From contig NZ_CP090096.1 in assembly GCF_021391675.1 (NCBI RefSeq), forward strand, positions 372,001 through 436,000: a DNA stretch of 64,000 bases, read 5' to 3'. The position numbers and the translations under genes were made by a program. Positions within the stretch are counted from its first letter, which is position 1, and the number at the start of each line of letters is the position of its first letter. The DNA is from Neorhizobium galegae (GTDB lineage Bacteria > Pseudomonadota > Alphaproteobacteria > Rhizobiales > Rhizobiaceae). Below the pieces are notes generated by a model that did not search any database, had not been told where the DNA came from, and saw nothing but the letters and a program-made list of their open reading frames with translations. Below are positions 1-9,533 of the stretch, one piece after another.

Positions 1-536
1 TCGCGCACGCGCCGCGTCGCACCTGATCTCCAGACGGCCTGGCGGATCGCAGATGGAGCGGTGATGGCAAGGTCCTGTCCGAGCAGCGGCATCGCAAGCA
101 GGGCCGCCTTGAGGTCGGCAAGCCTTCTCGCTTCGGGCACGACCGCCACCTGCGGCGCCTTGTGGCGATGGTTGATCCTGACCTGGTTCGGGCGTTGCAA
201 CTGGGTATCGAGCCCCGGTATGTCGGCGACCGAGCCCGGATCGATCGCCGCGATGAAGGGCAGGCGAAGGTAACGCGCCATGGCGCCGTAATAGGCCGCC
301 TCGTCGACCTGGCCGCCGTGAAGCAGTTCGCTTTCGATGCTGGTGCCGTTGCGCCGCGCCCTGTCGGTCAGCGTCGAAAGCAGTGGCTTGGAGAAGCCGA
401 GCGCCGACAGGGCGAGGAATTCCGGATCGCCGGCAGCGCTGCCGTTGTCGGCTGACGGGTTTCCGGACGACGCCGAATTGTTCCGCGCATCATCTTGCAC
501 CGGCAGCGCTGCTGGCGGATATTCCCTCAAGCGCAT
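1..536 (-). CDS. Probable membrane glycosyltransferase, N-terminal part (cut by window edge)
   Basis: Reading the minus strand from the ATG at 536 gives an uninterrupted frame of about 178 codons to base 1, so the C-terminal part lies outside the window. The protein starts with a polar, low-complexity stretch of about 35 residues. It then has a compact helical domain (FLALSALGFSKPLLSTL, later EAAYYGAMARYLRLPF) and a basic segment ending in SAIRQAVWRSGATRRVR. From memory, this arrangement matches the cytosolic N-terminal domain found in front of family 2 membrane glycosyltransferases of rhizobia. The catalytic and membrane domains are not in view, so the product name is inference. The gene is divergent from the binding-protein gene on its right. 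Confidence 0.6.
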   Translation of the reverse strand, partial: MRLREYPPAALPVQDDARNNSASSGNPSADNGSAAGDPEFLALSALGFSKPLLSTLTDRARRNGTSIESELLHGGQVDEAAYYGAMARYLRLPFIAAIDPGSVADIPGLDTQLQRPNQVRINHRHKAPQVAVVPEARRLADLKAALLAMPLLGQDLAITAPSAIRQAVWRSGATRRVR

Positions 537-604
537 GTCTCTGCTACACCGCCCGCAAGCGAGCGCCCCAACCTGTCCCGATCTGGATCATAGAGATGCA
601 TCCC

Positions 605-1480
605 ATGATTGCATCCCCGAAAATCAAGGGGTTCTTCAGTCTTCTGCGGCTTTGCCTTCTAACCGGAGGAATTGTTGCCGCCGCGGTCCCGGCTCGGGCT
701 GCCGAAGGCAGCAGTCCGCTGCCCCTGATGTTCGATGCCAAGGAGCGGCTCGCCCGCCCCGATCTTTCCACCGTGATCCGGATCCGCATCCTGACGAGCG
801 TCGATTTCCCGCCGTTCAATTTCGCCGACCAGACAGGCAGGCTTGCCGGCTTCAATGTCGATCTTGCCCGCGAAATCTGCGCCGAGCTGAAGATCGAGGC
901 GAAGTGCCAGATTCAGGCGCTGCCTTTCGACGAGCTGGAAAAGGCCCTGGAGGGTGGCGCCGGCGAAGCGGTCATGGCCGGCATGGCCGTGACGCCGGAG
1001 CGGCGCCAGCGGTTTGCCTTCTCGCGGCCTTATCTCGGCGTGCCGGCGCGTTTCGCCCGCAACCTGAAGGCCAGGATCGACGGCGATACGGCGGCAGCGC
1101 TTTCCGGCAAATCCGTCGGCGTCGTCAGGGGTACCGCCCATGAGCTGATGCTGAAGGCGTTTTTTCCGAAGATCGCCGCCGTACCGTTCGACAATTACGA
1201 GGCGGTGCTGGAGGCCCTGAAGACGGGCAGGGTGGATGCCGCCTTTTCCGATGGCCTGAGACTGCCCTTCTGGGTGGCGGGCGAAGGTTCGGCGAAATGC
1301 TGCGCTCTCTTCGACGGCCCCTATCTCTCGGAGAAATTCCTCGGCGAAGGCCTCTCGATCATGCTCCGCAAGAACGACCCGCTCCTGACCGCCGCCTTCG
1401 ACCAGGCGCTCAGCGTTCTGTCGCGCAACGGCCGGCTGCAGGATATCTACCTGCGCTATTTCCCGAACGGGCTTTATTGA
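605..1480 (+). CDS. Periplasmic amino-acid-type substrate-binding protein (SBP_bac_3)
   Basis: A 291-residue protein of the type 2 periplasmic binding-protein fold used by polar amino acid ABC transporters. The first ~30 residues form a signal peptide with a hydrophobic core and a likely cut after AVPARA. The family pattern follows: FPPFNFADQTGRLAGFNVDLAREIC near the mature N-terminus, then AVMAGMAVTPERRQRFAFSRPY. It ends LSRNGRLQDIYLRYF, as these proteins do. The ATG at 605 is preferred over the in-frame ATG at 596 because GAG at 593-595 sits at ribosome-binding distance. No permease or ATPase gene is adjacent, so it may be an orphan receptor or serve a distant transporter. Ligand unknown. 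Confidence 0.85.
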   Translation: MIASPKIKGFFSLLRLCLLTGGIVAAAVPARAAEGSSPLPLMFDAKERLARPDLSTVIRIRILTSVDFPPFNFADQTGRLAGFNVDLAREICAELKIEAKCQIQALPFDELEKALEGGAGEAVMAGMAVTPERRQRFAFSRPYLGVPARFARNLKARIDGDTAAALSGKSVGVVRGTAHELMLKAFFPKIAAVPFDNYEAVLEALKTGRVDAAFSDGLRLPFWVAGEGSAKCCALFDGPYLSEKFLGEGLSIMLRKNDPLLTAAFDQALSVLSRNGRLQDIYLRYFPNGLY

Positions 1481-1513
1481 TGGCTGGGTAGGAGCAGTTT
1501 CCTACTCATTCAC

Positions 1514-2179
1514 TCATTGGCTCGCCCAGATGATGCGGGCTATCCATTCCACGTCGGAAAGGTCGAAGGTGCGGTTCGGATGTTCGGGATTGAGGGAGAG
1601 CAGCTCCACAGTCCGGGCGCTCTGGCGGGCGAGCACTTTTGCCATCACCTCGCCCTCCTTGGTCTTGAGGACCACGCGGTCGCCGCGGCGCACCTGCGCG
1701 CCGGGCTCGACGATCAGCACGTCGCCGTCGCGATAAAGCGGCATCATCGACTCGCCCTGGACTTCCAGCGCATAGACGCCGGCCTTGCGGGACGGATCGA
1801 CCGGAAATTCCACCACATCCCAGCCCTGACCCGCTGGAAACCCGCCATCGTCGAAAAAGCCGCCGGCGCCGGCCTGGGCAAACCCGAGCAGCGGGATGGC
1901 ACCGTTCTGCGGCGGGAAATTGCCTTCCGGGATCGAGGAGCGGCCGGGAACGGCGGGCAGGTAGCTCATGAACTGGTCGATCGTGGCGCCCGTCGCCTCG
2001 AGCACCTTGGCGATCGATTCCGTCGACGGCCAGCGCAGCCGTCCGTCCGGTCCGAGCCGTTTCGACTTGTTGAACGAGGTGGGATCGAGGCCGGCGCGTC
2101 GCGCCAGCCCGGAAGGCGTCAACTGGTGGCGTTGGGCGAGCGTATCGATTGCGCTCCAGATCGTATCATGTGACAGCAT
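1514..2179 (-). CDS. S24 (LexA/CI-like) helix-turn-helix transcriptional repressor
   Basis: A 221-residue protein with an XRE-like DNA-binding domain (about residues 5-75) and a C-terminal S24 peptidase domain. The likely self-cleavage site is the Ala-Gly in AQAGAGG (about 101-107). The nucleophile is Ser144 in GESMMP and the general base is Lys181 in EVMAKVL, 37 residues apart as in LexA. This suggests a repressor that can inactivate itself under stress. No phage genes lie nearby and the composition matches the neighbours, so it looks like a resident regulator and not a prophage remnant. Targets are unknown. Confidence 0.88.
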   Translation of the reverse strand: MLSHDTIWSAIDTLAQRHQLTPSGLARRAGLDPTSFNKSKRLGPDGRLRWPSTESIAKVLEATGATIDQFMSYLPAVPGRSSIPEGNFPPQNGAIPLLGFAQAGAGGFFDDGGFPAGQGWDVVEFPVDPSRKAGVYALEVQGESMMPLYRDGDVLIVEPGAQVRRGDRVVLKTKEGEVMAKVLARQSARTVELLSLNPEHPNRTFDLSDVEWIARIIWASQ

Positions 2180-2400
2180 CGTCGTCCGTACCCGTGACCG
2201 GTGCGCGAGACAAAGCCGGGCAATCCAGCGCTCTGCGAACCTCTCGATCAGAACCCTACCGATCAGACTTTTGTCGACCGGACTCTTGAACGCCTCGTTC
2301 CAGCGGGCTGCCGGCTCGCGCGCACCCCGAATTTTAACGGAACCTCAGCCTCGCGTAAAGGGATGAGAGGAATAAAATCCTGTTTCAGCCATGGCCCGTG

Positions 2401-3048
2401 TCAGGCCACCAACGCCATGTTGATCTTGCCGAGCTTGATCACCGCCTGGGTGCGGCTGTCGACATTGAGCTTGAGGAGGATTGCCGAGACATGCGCCTTG
2501 ATGGTCGCCTCGGAGACGCCGAGTTCATAGGCGATCTGCTTGTTGAGCAGTCCTTCGCCGAGCATGGAGAGCACCCGGTTCTGCTGCGGCGTCAGCGTCT
2601 TCAGCCGTTCGATGATCTCGGTAAGGCCCGAATCTTCTTCCGGTCCGGCGAGGTAGTCTTTCGGCGCCCAGATGTCGCCTTCCAGCACCGTCTGGATGCC
2701 GGCGCGGATATCGTCGAGCCCGGAGGATTTCGAGATGAAGCCGGAAGCACCGAGTTCCAGCGCGCGGCGGATGGTGGTGCAATCGTCGCTGGCCGAGACG
2801 ATGACGATCGGCAGGCCGGAAAATTCGGCGCGGAGCGACATCAGTCCGGAAAAGCCGCTGACCCCCGGCATGGCGAGGTCGAGCAGCATCAGGTCGGCAT
2901 CGGGATTGTTTTCGGCCGCGCGCCGCGCGGCCTCGAAATCGCCGGCCTCGATGATCACGAGTTCTTCGGCAATGCCCCGCACCGAATGGCTGAGCGCGCC
3001 GCGAAACAGCGGGTGGTCGTCTGCGATGATGATCGTGAGTGTCTGCAT
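2401..3048 (-). CDS. NarL/FixJ-family response regulator, orphan
   Basis: A 215-residue two-domain regulator. The N-terminal receiver begins TLTIIIADDHPLFR (acidic pair) and carries the phospho-acceptor Asp in LMLLDLAMPG; its later conserved Lys is in SGFISKSSG. The C-terminal LuxR-type helix-turn-helix is TPQQNRVLSMLGEGLLNKQIAYELGVSEATIKAHVS. The ATG at 3048 is chosen because a purine-rich site (GGGAGGGGG, 3056-3064) lies just upstream; an ATG at 3072 would overlap that site. No histidine kinase gene is adjacent, so its partner is elsewhere. Confidence 0.9.
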   Translation of the reverse strand: MQTLTIIIADDHPLFRGALSHSVRGIAEELVIIEAGDFEAARRAAENNPDADLMLLDLAMPGVSGFSGLMSLRAEFSGLPIVIVSASDDCTTIRRALELGASGFISKSSGLDDIRAGIQTVLEGDIWAPKDYLAGPEEDSGLTEIIERLKTLTPQQNRVLSMLGEGLLNKQIAYELGVSEATIKAHVSAILLKLNVDSRTQAVIKLGKINMALVA

Positions 3049-3135
3049 TTCCACGCCCCCTCCCAAGAGCATAGTCGTGCCAATGAATCTTAGAAAGTTG
3101 TAAACCTCTCGCAGACCCGAAACAAGTGCGGGAAA

Positions 3136-3555
3136 TCACGTACGATTGGGTTGTGGTTTATCGGGCTCCTTTTCGTCCGCGAACTCACCGACGATCGCCA
3201 TGAAGCGCCGCATGAACTTCTCCATGATCGATAGCGAGCGGTCGACTTCCGCATCGCTCGGCAGCGCTTTCGGCAAGGCATCCGGCGGAATGTTGCTGAG
3301 CCGCTCCTCAAGCGCGGTGACGCGTTTTGCCAGCCGATCGAGCTCCTGTTCGTAGGCCGCCCTTTCGTCGGGCTGCATGCGGCAGGCGAGCGTGCCGTTC
3401 TCGTCGCGGCAGAGCGTCATCGCGCCGGTTTCGGTATCGAGCCGGACGATGCCGGTCTCGGTGCGCTGAAGCTGGAAACGGTTGGTCTGCGGCGGCTGCG
3501 CCGAGGCGGCGAGCGGCAAGAGCAGTGCGCAAGTCATCAATGCGAGCGTTTTCAT
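3136..3555 (-). CDS. Small secreted protein with a coiled-coil segment, function unknown
   Basis: A 139-residue protein with a signal peptide (MKTLALMTCALLLPLAASAQ, cut after ASA). A short beta-type region follows (RTETGIVRLDTETGAMTLC, NGTLACRM) and then a heptad-like helix (AAYEQELDRLAKRVTALEERL). The tail is acidic and polar. The two Cys (ALTLC-type context and LACRM) could form a disulfide in the periplasm. The start at 3555 is preceded by CAGGAGGACC, a good ribosome-binding site; the longer upstream frame has none. No function is recognised. Confidence 0.75.
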   Translation of the reverse strand: MKTLALMTCALLLPLAASAQPPQTNRFQLQRTETGIVRLDTETGAMTLCRDENGTLACRMQPDERAAYEQELDRLAKRVTALEERLSNIPPDALPKALPSDAEVDRSLSIMEKFMRRFMAIVGEFADEKEPDKPQPNRT

Positions 3556-3640
3556 GTTGTGGTCCTCCTGCTGTAACGGTGGACAAGCGCCGGGCTTTGC
3601 GGCAAACGGTCGGAGATTAGCAGACCTCCGAGAGTTGATG

Positions 3641-3988
3641 ATGACGGATATAGTGTACAAGATCGTGCCGGAAACGCTTTGGCGGCAGGCAAAGCAGAAA
3701 GGCGTCTTCGCAGGCGCCGAAATCGACCTGAAGGACGGCTATATCCATTTTTCGACGGGCCCACAGGCCAAGGAGACCGCCAGGCTGCATTTCGCCGGCA
3801 TCTCGGGCCTGATGCTGGTTGCAGTCGATGCGACCCTCCTCGGCGAGGCGCTGAAATACGAAACCTCGCGCGGCGGCGATCTCTTCCCGCATCTTTACGG
3901 CACCCTTCCGGTGTCCTCGGTCCTGTGGGAAATGCCGCTGCTGATCGGCGTCGATGGCCTGCATGCCTTTCCGGAGAAGATGCCATGA
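3641..3988 (+). CDS. DUF952 family protein
   Basis: A 115-residue protein matching DUF952, small proteins often found next to pyrD in rhizobia. Typical features are the start [36 protein letters not shown] and the later DLFPHLYG block. The biochemical role of the family is not established. Its stop overlaps the pyrD start (ATGA at 3985-3988), so the two genes are translationally coupled. An in-frame ATG immediately upstream at 3638 is an equally possible start. Confidence 0.88.
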   Translation: MTDIVYKIVPETLWRQAKQKGVFAGAEIDLKDGYIHFSTGPQAKETARLHFAGISGLMLVAVDATLLGEALKYETSRGGDLFPHLYGTLPVSSVLWEMPLLIGVDGLHAFPEKMP

Positions 3989-5076
3989 TCGGCCCATTCG
4001 CCGGACTTGCCTCGCGCAGCCTCTTCGTTTTCGATCCGGAAATCGCCCATGGCCTGTCAATCGCCGCGCTGAAGACCGGTCTCGTGCCCGCCTGCCGCCT
4101 GTCCGCCGATCCGCGGCTTGCCCAGACGGTCGCCGGCATTCGGTTTCCGAACCCGATCGGGCTGGCCGCCGGTTATGACAAGAACGCCGAGGTGCCGGAC
4201 GCGATGCTGAAGCTCGGCTTCGGTTTTACCGAGATAGGCACCGTGACGCCGAAGGCTCAGACCGGTAACGACAAGCCGCGCATCTTCCGCCTGGTGGAGG
4301 ACCGTGGCGTCATCAATCGGCTCGGCTTCAACAACGAGGGCCATGAGGCGGCTTTCACGCGCCTGACCGCGCGGCGCAGCGCTCCGGGCATCGTCGGCGT
4401 CAATATCGGCGCCAACAAGGATGCGGCCGACCGGATCGCCGACTATGTCGCGGGCATCCGAAAATTCTATGCGCTCGCCACCTATTTCACCGTCAACATC
4501 TCCTCGCCCAATACGCCGGGCCTACGGGACCTGCAGGCGCGCGACAGCCTGAAGGCGCTGCTTGACGCCGTGCTGGCCACCCGAGCGGAAGAGGCGCTGC
4601 GCCATGGCCGGACCGTTCCGGTCTTCCTGAAGATCGCACCCGATCTGACGGAGGAGGGCTTGGACGATATCGCGGCCGAGGCGACCGCCCATCCGCTCGA
4701 CGGGCTGATCGTCTCCAACACGACGCTCGCCCGAGATGGATTGAAGGACCAGGCCCAGGCGAAGGAAGCGGGCGGTCTTTCCGGGGCGCCGCTCTTCAAC
4801 CGCTCGACCGCCGTTCTTGCCAAGGTGCGCAAGCGCGTCGGCCCGGACCTCGCCGTCATCGGCGTCGGCGGTGTTTCGAGCGCGGCCGATGCGCTCGAGA
4901 AGATCCGCGCCGGTGCCGACCTCGTGCAGCTCTATTCCTGCATGGTCTATGAAGGGCCCGGCCTGCCAGCGACGATCGTCAAGGGGCTCTCGGGCCTTCT
5001 CGACCGGGATAAGGTCTCCTCGATCCGCGAGCTGCGGGATACCCGCCTCGATCAATGGGCCGGGATAAAACTCTGA
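3985..5076 (+). CDS. pyrD: Dihydroorotate dehydrogenase (quinone), class 2
   Basis: Oxidises dihydroorotate to orotate in pyrimidine synthesis, passing electrons to membrane quinone. The 363-residue length and the N-terminal helical extension ([27 protein letters not shown]) are those of the membrane-associated class 2 enzyme. Visible motifs are [14 protein letters not shown], the NRLGFNNEG block, the catalytic Ser segment [15 protein letters not shown], the FMN-binding VSNTTLAR and [15 protein letters not shown] near the C-terminus. It overlaps DUF952 by 4 nt and, at its 3' end, overlaps the convergent MATE gene by 25 nt. Confidence 0.96.
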   Translation: MIGPFAGLASRSLFVFDPEIAHGLSIAALKTGLVPACRLSADPRLAQTVAGIRFPNPIGLAAGYDKNAEVPDAMLKLGFGFTEIGTVTPKAQTGNDKPRIFRLVEDRGVINRLGFNNEGHEAAFTRLTARRSAPGIVGVNIGANKDAADRIADYVAGIRKFYALATYFTVNISSPNTPGLRDLQARDSLKALLDAVLATRAEEALRHGRTVPVFLKIAPDLTEEGLDDIAAEATAHPLDGLIVSNTTLARDGLKDQAQAKEAGGLSGAPLFNRSTAVLAKVRKRVGPDLAVIGVGGVSSAADALEKIRAGADLVQLYSCMVYEGPGLPATIVKGLSGLLDRDKVSSIRELRDTRLDQWAGIKL

Positions 5077-6410
5077 CGCGCCTTGCGCGGCACCATCGCC
5101 GCCAGGAAGAAGCCGCGCATCAACAGGAACAGGTTGAGCGACAGCCAGAGCCCGTGGTTGCCCATCATCGGCACGAGCGCGGCGAGGCTGACGCAATAGC
5201 CCGCAAATGAGACGAGCATCATGTTGCGCATCTCGCGCGACCAGGTGGCGCCGATGAATATGCCGTCCATCTGGAAGGCGAGCGCGCCGGACAAGCCCGT
5301 CACGGCCGCCCAGCCGAGATAGACATAAGCCTCCTGCCGCACGTCTTCCGACGTGGTCAGAAGCTCGATGATCGGCTGGCCGAAGACCACGAAGAACAGC
5401 CCGACTACGCCGGCCATCACGAAGGACCAGAGGCCGGTCAGCTTCAGCGCCCGATCGAAGGACGGTCGGTACTTCGCGCCCACCGCCCGGCCGGCAAGCT
5501 GTTCGGCGGCGCCCGCGAGCCCGTCGAGGAAGAAGGCCGACAGCATGAAGATGTTCATCAGCACCGCATTCGCTGCCAGCGTCACCGCCCCGAAGCTCGA
5601 CCCGACGCGGGTCAGCACCGCAAAGGCGCCGTTCAATATCAGCGAGCGGATCAGGATGTCGGCATTGAGCTGGAAAAGCTGGCGCAGCTTGGCGGCGTCG
5701 AGAAGGTCTGCCCGCGTCGGCCTGTCGGCGGCGGAGAACTGCCGGCTGACGATGACGAGGCCGATCACCACGGCGGTCACTTCTGCCGCCGCGGTCGCCC
5801 AGGCGACGCCCGCCACCCCCCAGCCGAACACCAGGCCGAACAGGATGGCGAGCACGATATTGGTGCCGTTGAGGATGATCTGCAGCGTGAGCCCGAGCAT
5901 GCCCTGGCCGCGCCCGAGCACGAAACCGAGAATGGCGAAATTGGCGAAGGTTGCCGGGCTGGTCAGCACGCGGATGCCGAAATAGTGCCGCGTCACGTCG
6001 GCCACGGCCGGATCGCTGGTCATCAGGTCCGGCGCGTATCGAAGGATCAGTGGCGAGAACGCCAGCATGATCACCCCAAGGCCGAGCGCGCTCAGAAAAG
6101 CCCGCCAGAACACCGCCTGCTGCTCGCGTCGGTCGCCGCGCCCGAAAGCCTGCGCCACCAGCCCGGTGGTCGAGGTGCGGAAAAAGCTGAGGCTGCCATA
6201 GATGAGGTCGAAGAGGATGGCGCCGATCGCCAGGCCCGCCAGGGCTTCCGCCTGACCGAGTTGCCCGACCACCGCGGTATCGGTGAGGCCGAGCAGCGGC
6301 GTCGTCAGGAAGCCGAGCGTCATCGGGATGGCGATGCCGAGCACCAGCCGGTGCGTCACGTCGAACGGCCTGGCAGCTCCGGTCTCGTGGTTACGCCCCG
6401 CGCTCTCCAT
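5052..6410 (-). CDS. MATE family efflux transporter
   Basis: A 452-residue inner-membrane protein with about 12 hydrophobic segments, the usual length for multidrug and toxin extrusion antiporters. The N-terminal half contains [15 protein letters not shown] and the second half repeats the topology, as expected for the two-lobed fold. It probably exports cationic compounds using an ion gradient; the substrate cannot be told. It is the last gene of a minus-strand run (DUF6460, CAP lipoprotein, MATE), starting 4 nt after the CAP gene ends. The ribosome-binding site is weak, suggesting coupling. Confidence 0.92.
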   Translation of the reverse strand: MESAGRNHETGAARPFDVTHRLVLGIAIPMTLGFLTTPLLGLTDTAVVGQLGQAEALAGLAIGAILFDLIYGSLSFFRTSTTGLVAQAFGRGDRREQQAVFWRAFLSALGLGVIMLAFSPLILRYAPDLMTSDPAVADVTRHYFGIRVLTSPATFANFAILGFVLGRGQGMLGLTLQIILNGTNIVLAILFGLVFGWGVAGVAWATAAAEVTAVVIGLVIVSRQFSAADRPTRADLLDAAKLRQLFQLNADILIRSLILNGAFAVLTRVGSSFGAVTLAANAVLMNIFMLSAFFLDGLAGAAEQLAGRAVGAKYRPSFDRALKLTGLWSFVMAGVVGLFFVVFGQPIIELLTTSEDVRQEAYVYLGWAAVTGLSGALAFQMDGIFIGATWSREMRNMMLVSFAGYCVSLAALVPMMGNHGLWLSLNLFLLMRGFFLAAMVPRKARQSFIPAH

Positions 6411-6413
6411 GGG

Positions 6414-6902
6414 TCAGCCGGAAAGGACCATGGCCCAATAGGGCCGGGCGCCAACGGAGGTCCGCGCCATGGCAACTCCGAGGCCGCGGTAGGAGCCAAG
6501 CATGTTTTCGAGGTGTTTGGGCGAATCGATCCAGGCCTGCACCGCGGCTGCGACCGTATCCTGGCCGCTGGCGATGTTTTCGGCTGCCGGCAGCACCACG
6601 TCACTGCTCTTCATCCGGGCGCCAAAACTGTCGCCGAAACCGATCAGGTGCTTCATTTCGTTGGCTTTCGCCATGCGAACCGCCTGGCGGGCCGCTGCCT
6701 TGCGCGCCGGCATGTCGAGCGTCAGCGCCGACAGGCCGCGGCTTTGACGCAGCTTGTTGACCATCGGAAGGGCGGCCTGGGTCTCGTCCTCGGCGCCGGC
6801 AGTCGGCGTCAGGACGGCTGTGGTGGAGCAGCCGGCAAGCACCAGCGCCATGCCGGAAAAGACGAGAAGGTCCCGCCGCGAAGGTTTGATCAGTGAAGTC
6901 AT
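6414..6902 (-). CDS. CAP/SCP-domain lipoprotein
   Basis: A 162-residue protein with an RR-containing N-terminus, a hydrophobic stretch and a lipobox (LVLAGC, Cys25), so it is probably lipid-anchored. The rest is a CAP (cysteine-rich secretory protein/PR-1) domain: VNKLRQSRGLSALTLD, then MKHLIGFGDSF, ENIASGQDTVAAAVQAWIDSPKHLENML and GVAMA. Bacterial CAP proteins are envelope proteins of mostly unknown activity. It lies 1 nt after the DUF6460 gene and 4 nt before the MATE gene, so the three are probably cotranscribed. Confidence 0.88.
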   Translation of the reverse strand: MTSLIKPSRRDLLVFSGMALVLAGCSTTAVLTPTAGAEDETQAALPMVNKLRQSRGLSALTLDMPARKAAARQAVRMAKANEMKHLIGFGDSFGARMKSSDVVLPAAENIASGQDTVAAAVQAWIDSPKHLENMLGSYRGLGVAMARTSVGARPYWAMVLSG

Positions 6903-6903
6903 G

Positions 6904-7170
6904 TCAGCGGCGGTAGCTCATCAGGCGCAGGATGACGAAGATCGGAATGACGATGATCGCGCCGAGCACGAGATAATTGCCGACCCGGCCGAGCGCCCGG
7001 AAGCCGTTATACCAGAGGTCCAGGAACCAGTAGCGGATCGTGTCGACGATATTGTCCGGCGTGAAGCCGAAGAATGCCAGCACGAAACCCACCACCAGGC
7101 AGACCACGATCAGCTTGACGATCGTGCGGCCTAGCGTATCGCCCAGGAACTTGTTGACCCCGTCCGCCAT
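6904..7170 (-). CDS. Small two-helix membrane protein, DUF6460-like
   Basis: An 88-residue protein with two membrane segments: TIVKLIVVCLVVGFVLAFF, and YLVLGAIIVIPIFVILRLM close to the C-terminus. An amphipathic middle (TIRYWFLDLWYNGFRALG) separates them. It resembles the DUF6460 family common in Rhizobiales, whose role is unknown. The start at 7170 follows GGAG and AAGG purine stretches; a start at 7221 would add 17 residues without a better site. First gene of the run with the CAP lipoprotein and MATE genes. Confidence 0.78.
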   Translation of the reverse strand: MADGVNKFLGDTLGRTIVKLIVVCLVVGFVLAFFGFTPDNIVDTIRYWFLDLWYNGFRALGRVGNYLVLGAIIVIPIFVILRLMSYRR

Positions 7171-7298
7171 CCTTGTCGTTCTCCGAATTGCAAATGAGAG
7201 ATAATCGGCAGCCGTTGCCACCGCAAGCGTTTCCCCTCAGATAGAACTTGAGTTTTTTTGTGGCTTCGGCAAAGAACCTCCACCTTCGAGGATCATCC

Positions 7299-8237
7299 AT
7301 GCCACCCAGCCCGTTTTCCAGCCAATTCTCCTCGGGCGATGCCACCGCCGATCGCCGCGCCGATTACGCCCGCATGCTGGCGGAGGGCGGAGATTTCGCG
7401 GCCGCGGCGGAGCTGATCGAACAGGCGCTCGAACTGACGCCCGACTGGGCCGCCGGCTGGTTCCGGCTCGGCGAATATCGCGACAAGGCCGGTCTTAGCA
7501 CGGCCGCGGACGCCTACCGCCAGACCTTGGCCCTGCGGCCGGACGATGTGTTTGGCGCCCGCCTGAAACTCGCGCTGATCGGCGCCGAGCAGACGCCCGA
7601 CCGGCCGCCGAGCCGTTATGTCGAAGGCCTGTTCGACGACTATGCAGACCGGTTCGATATGGCGCTCGTCGAAAAGCTCGGCTATTCCGTGCCCGGCAAG
7701 CTGGCGGCGCTGGTCATGCCGCACGGACCTTTCCGCAGTACCGTCGATCTCGGCTGCGGCACCGGCCTGTTCGGTGCCGAAATCCGTGGCAGGACCGAGC
7801 GTCTCGAAGGTTTCGATCTTTCGCTCAACATGCTGGCGAAGGCACAGGCCAAGGGCCTTTACGACCATCTCGGCCAGTCCGACCTCAGTCTCGCATCGGA
7901 CGACTCCGGCCTGTTCGGCGACCTCTCGTCCCACCGCGCCGATCTGGTCTCGGCGGCCGACGTGCTGATGTATCTGGGCTCGCTCGAAACCGTCTTTCCG
8001 CTGGTGCTTGAGCTGCTGTCGCCGGCCGGTCTCTTGGCGTTCTCGGTCGAGGATGCGGGCGAGGGGGAGGGTTTCGTGCTGCGGGATTCCCTGCGTTACG
8101 CCCATTCCGAGGCTTTTATCCGCGCGCTGCTTTCCCGCTTCGGCCTGGAGATCATCGGTGTTGAAAACACCGTCATTCGCATGGATGCCGGAAAACCCGT
8201 CCACGGCATTCTGTTTCTGTCGCGAAAGCGCGGCTGA
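7299..8237 (+). CDS. TPR-containing class I SAM-dependent methyltransferase
   Basis: A 312-residue cytosolic protein. Residues ~20-90 form TPR-like helices (DYARMLAEGGDFAAAAELIEQAL, then WAAGWFRLGEYRDKAG). The rest is a Rossmann methyltransferase with SAM motif I STVDLGCGTGLFGAEIR at about 150. The acidic end of beta-2 is in LEGFDLSLNMLAKA and motif IV is in DLVSAADVLMYLG. Proteins of this build are widespread in rhizobia; the substrate is unknown. The ATG at 7299 follows CGAGGATC at ribosome-binding distance. It stands alone between divergent genes on the left and the YitT gene. Confidence 0.88.
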   Translation: MPPSPFSSQFSSGDATADRRADYARMLAEGGDFAAAAELIEQALELTPDWAAGWFRLGEYRDKAGLSTAADAYRQTLALRPDDVFGARLKLALIGAEQTPDRPPSRYVEGLFDDYADRFDMALVEKLGYSVPGKLAALVMPHGPFRSTVDLGCGTGLFGAEIRGRTERLEGFDLSLNMLAKAQAKGLYDHLGQSDLSLASDDSGLFGDLSSHRADLVSAADVLMYLGSLETVFPLVLELLSPAGLLAFSVEDAGEGEGFVLRDSLRYAHSEAFIRALLSRFGLEIIGVENTVIRMDAGKPVHGILFLSRKRG

Positions 8238-8342
8238 ACCCGCCATTTCTTGCTTTTTTCCGTGCCCGCCGATGAACGCTTGAAGACCCTTGCCGACGGT
8301 TTTATTGCAGTGCAATATCACCGAAAACCTGAGGGGTTCAAA

Positions 8343-8984
8343 TTGGCTGAGCAGCAGAGGCGCGGTCTCGGATTTTACAGCGCCGATCCGGCACAACACA
8401 CGCTGCTGGAAGATGGGCAAGGCCTGTTCATCGGCGCCATGGTGTCGGCGCTCGGCTTCTATTTCTTAAACGAGGTCGGCCTTCTGACCGGTGGCACGGC
8501 GGGCGTCGCCTTCCTGCTGCATTATGCGTTCGGCATTTCGTTCGGCCTGCTGTTCTTCATCGTCAACCTGCCGTTCTACTACCTGTCGTTCAAGCGCCTG
8601 GGCCTTGCCTTCTCGCTGAAGACCTTCATCGCCATCGCGCTGGTCTCGGTCATCACCGAACTGGAAAGCCACTTTTTTCTGATCCAGTACCTGCATCCAT
8701 TCTGGGCAGCCCTGCTCGGCGGCTTGGTGCTCGGTTACGGTCTGCTCGGGCTTTACCGCCACCGCGCCTCGCTCGGCGGGGTGGGCATCCTCGCAATCTA
8801 TGTCCAGGAGCGCTTCGGCATCCAGGCGGGCCTCATCCAGCTCGCCTTCGACCTCTGCGTCATGCTCTGCGCTTTCGCGGTGGTTTCGCCCGTCACCGTC
8901 GCGTGGTCGGTGCTGGGCGCCGTTGTCCTCAATCTCGTGCTGGCCATCAATCACCGCTCCGACCGGTATATCGTCGCGCGGTGA
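8343..8984 (+). CDS. YitT family membrane protein (DUF161)
   Basis: A 213-residue protein with about five to six hydrophobic helices and the family signature GFYFLNEVGLLTGGTAGVAFLLHY near the start. HRASLGGVGILAIYVQERFG and the two acidic-free C-terminal helices follow. YitT proteins are putative inner-membrane transporters of unknown substrate. The start is judged to be TTG at 8343, because GAGGGG at 8331-8336 lies seven bases upstream; the longer frame back to 8250 has no site and reads as non-family sequence. Confidence 0.85.
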   Translation: MAEQQRRGLGFYSADPAQHTLLEDGQGLFIGAMVSALGFYFLNEVGLLTGGTAGVAFLLHYAFGISFGLLFFIVNLPFYYLSFKRLGLAFSLKTFIAIALVSVITELESHFFLIQYLHPFWAALLGGLVLGYGLLGLYRHRASLGGVGILAIYVQERFGIQAGLIQLAFDLCVMLCAFAVVSPVTVAWSVLGAVVLNLVLAINHRSDRYIVAR

Positions 8985-9017
8985 TCGAGGCGGCAGGATG
9001 GATCAGGCGGCCCCCAC

Positions 9018-9485
9018 TCAGGCGGCTTTGTTGACCGGCTTGTCGACCGGATGCTGGTTGCGGAAGCCGACGGCCAGCCGGTTCCAGGTGTTGATGGCGC
9101 CGAGAGCGACGGTGATCTTGACCATGTCCTCTTCGGAGAAATGCGCCTTCAGAGCGTCGAAGGCGCTGTCCGGAATGCCGGTGTCGGCGATGCGGGTGAC
9201 CGCATCGACCCAGCCGAGCAGCGCGCGTTCCTTGTCGTCATAGACCGGCGATTCCCACCAGACGCACATCATGTTGATCCACTGTTCCGAAAGGCCGTCA
9301 TGCCGTGATTCCTTCACATGCATGTCGACGCAATAGGCGCAGCCGTTGATCTGCGAAGCGCGCAGCTTGATGAGGTGGATGAAGCGGCGCTCCAGCCCGG
9401 AAGCCTGCACGTAGTTTTCGAGTGCCGTGACGGCCTTGACGGCTTCGGGGGCGGCCTTGAGCATGTTGAGACGCTGATGATGCAT
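9018..9485 (-). CDS. AhpD-like carboxymuconolactone decarboxylase family peroxidase
   Basis: A 155-residue all-helical protein of the carboxymuconolactone decarboxylase/AhpD fold. It keeps the redox motif Cys49-x-x-Cys52 with His56 in NGCAYCVDMH, and the ERALLGWVDAVTRI helix. Members with this motif act as alkylhydroperoxidases. The start at 9485 has an AAGGAG site. It lies 48 nt after the Rrf2 regulator gene on the same strand, so it is probably the regulator's operon partner and a thiol-peroxide defence enzyme. The exact reductant is not known. Confidence 0.92.
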   Translation of the reverse strand: MHHQRLNMLKAAPEAVKAVTALENYVQASGLERRFIHLIKLRASQINGCAYCVDMHVKESRHDGLSEQWINMMCVWWESPVYDDKERALLGWVDAVTRIADTGIPDSAFDALKAHFSEEDMVKITVALGAINTWNRLAVGFRNQHPVDKPVNKAA

Positions 9486-9533
9486 GGGTCTTCTCCTTGG
9501 GTTGTGGCCGCCGTCGGCGTGCCTATGGCCCGC

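Noticed and set aside
1514..2179. A prophage CI repressor marking a phage remnant
   Set aside because: No phage genes, att-like repeats or composition change surround it; it looks like a resident S24 regulator.
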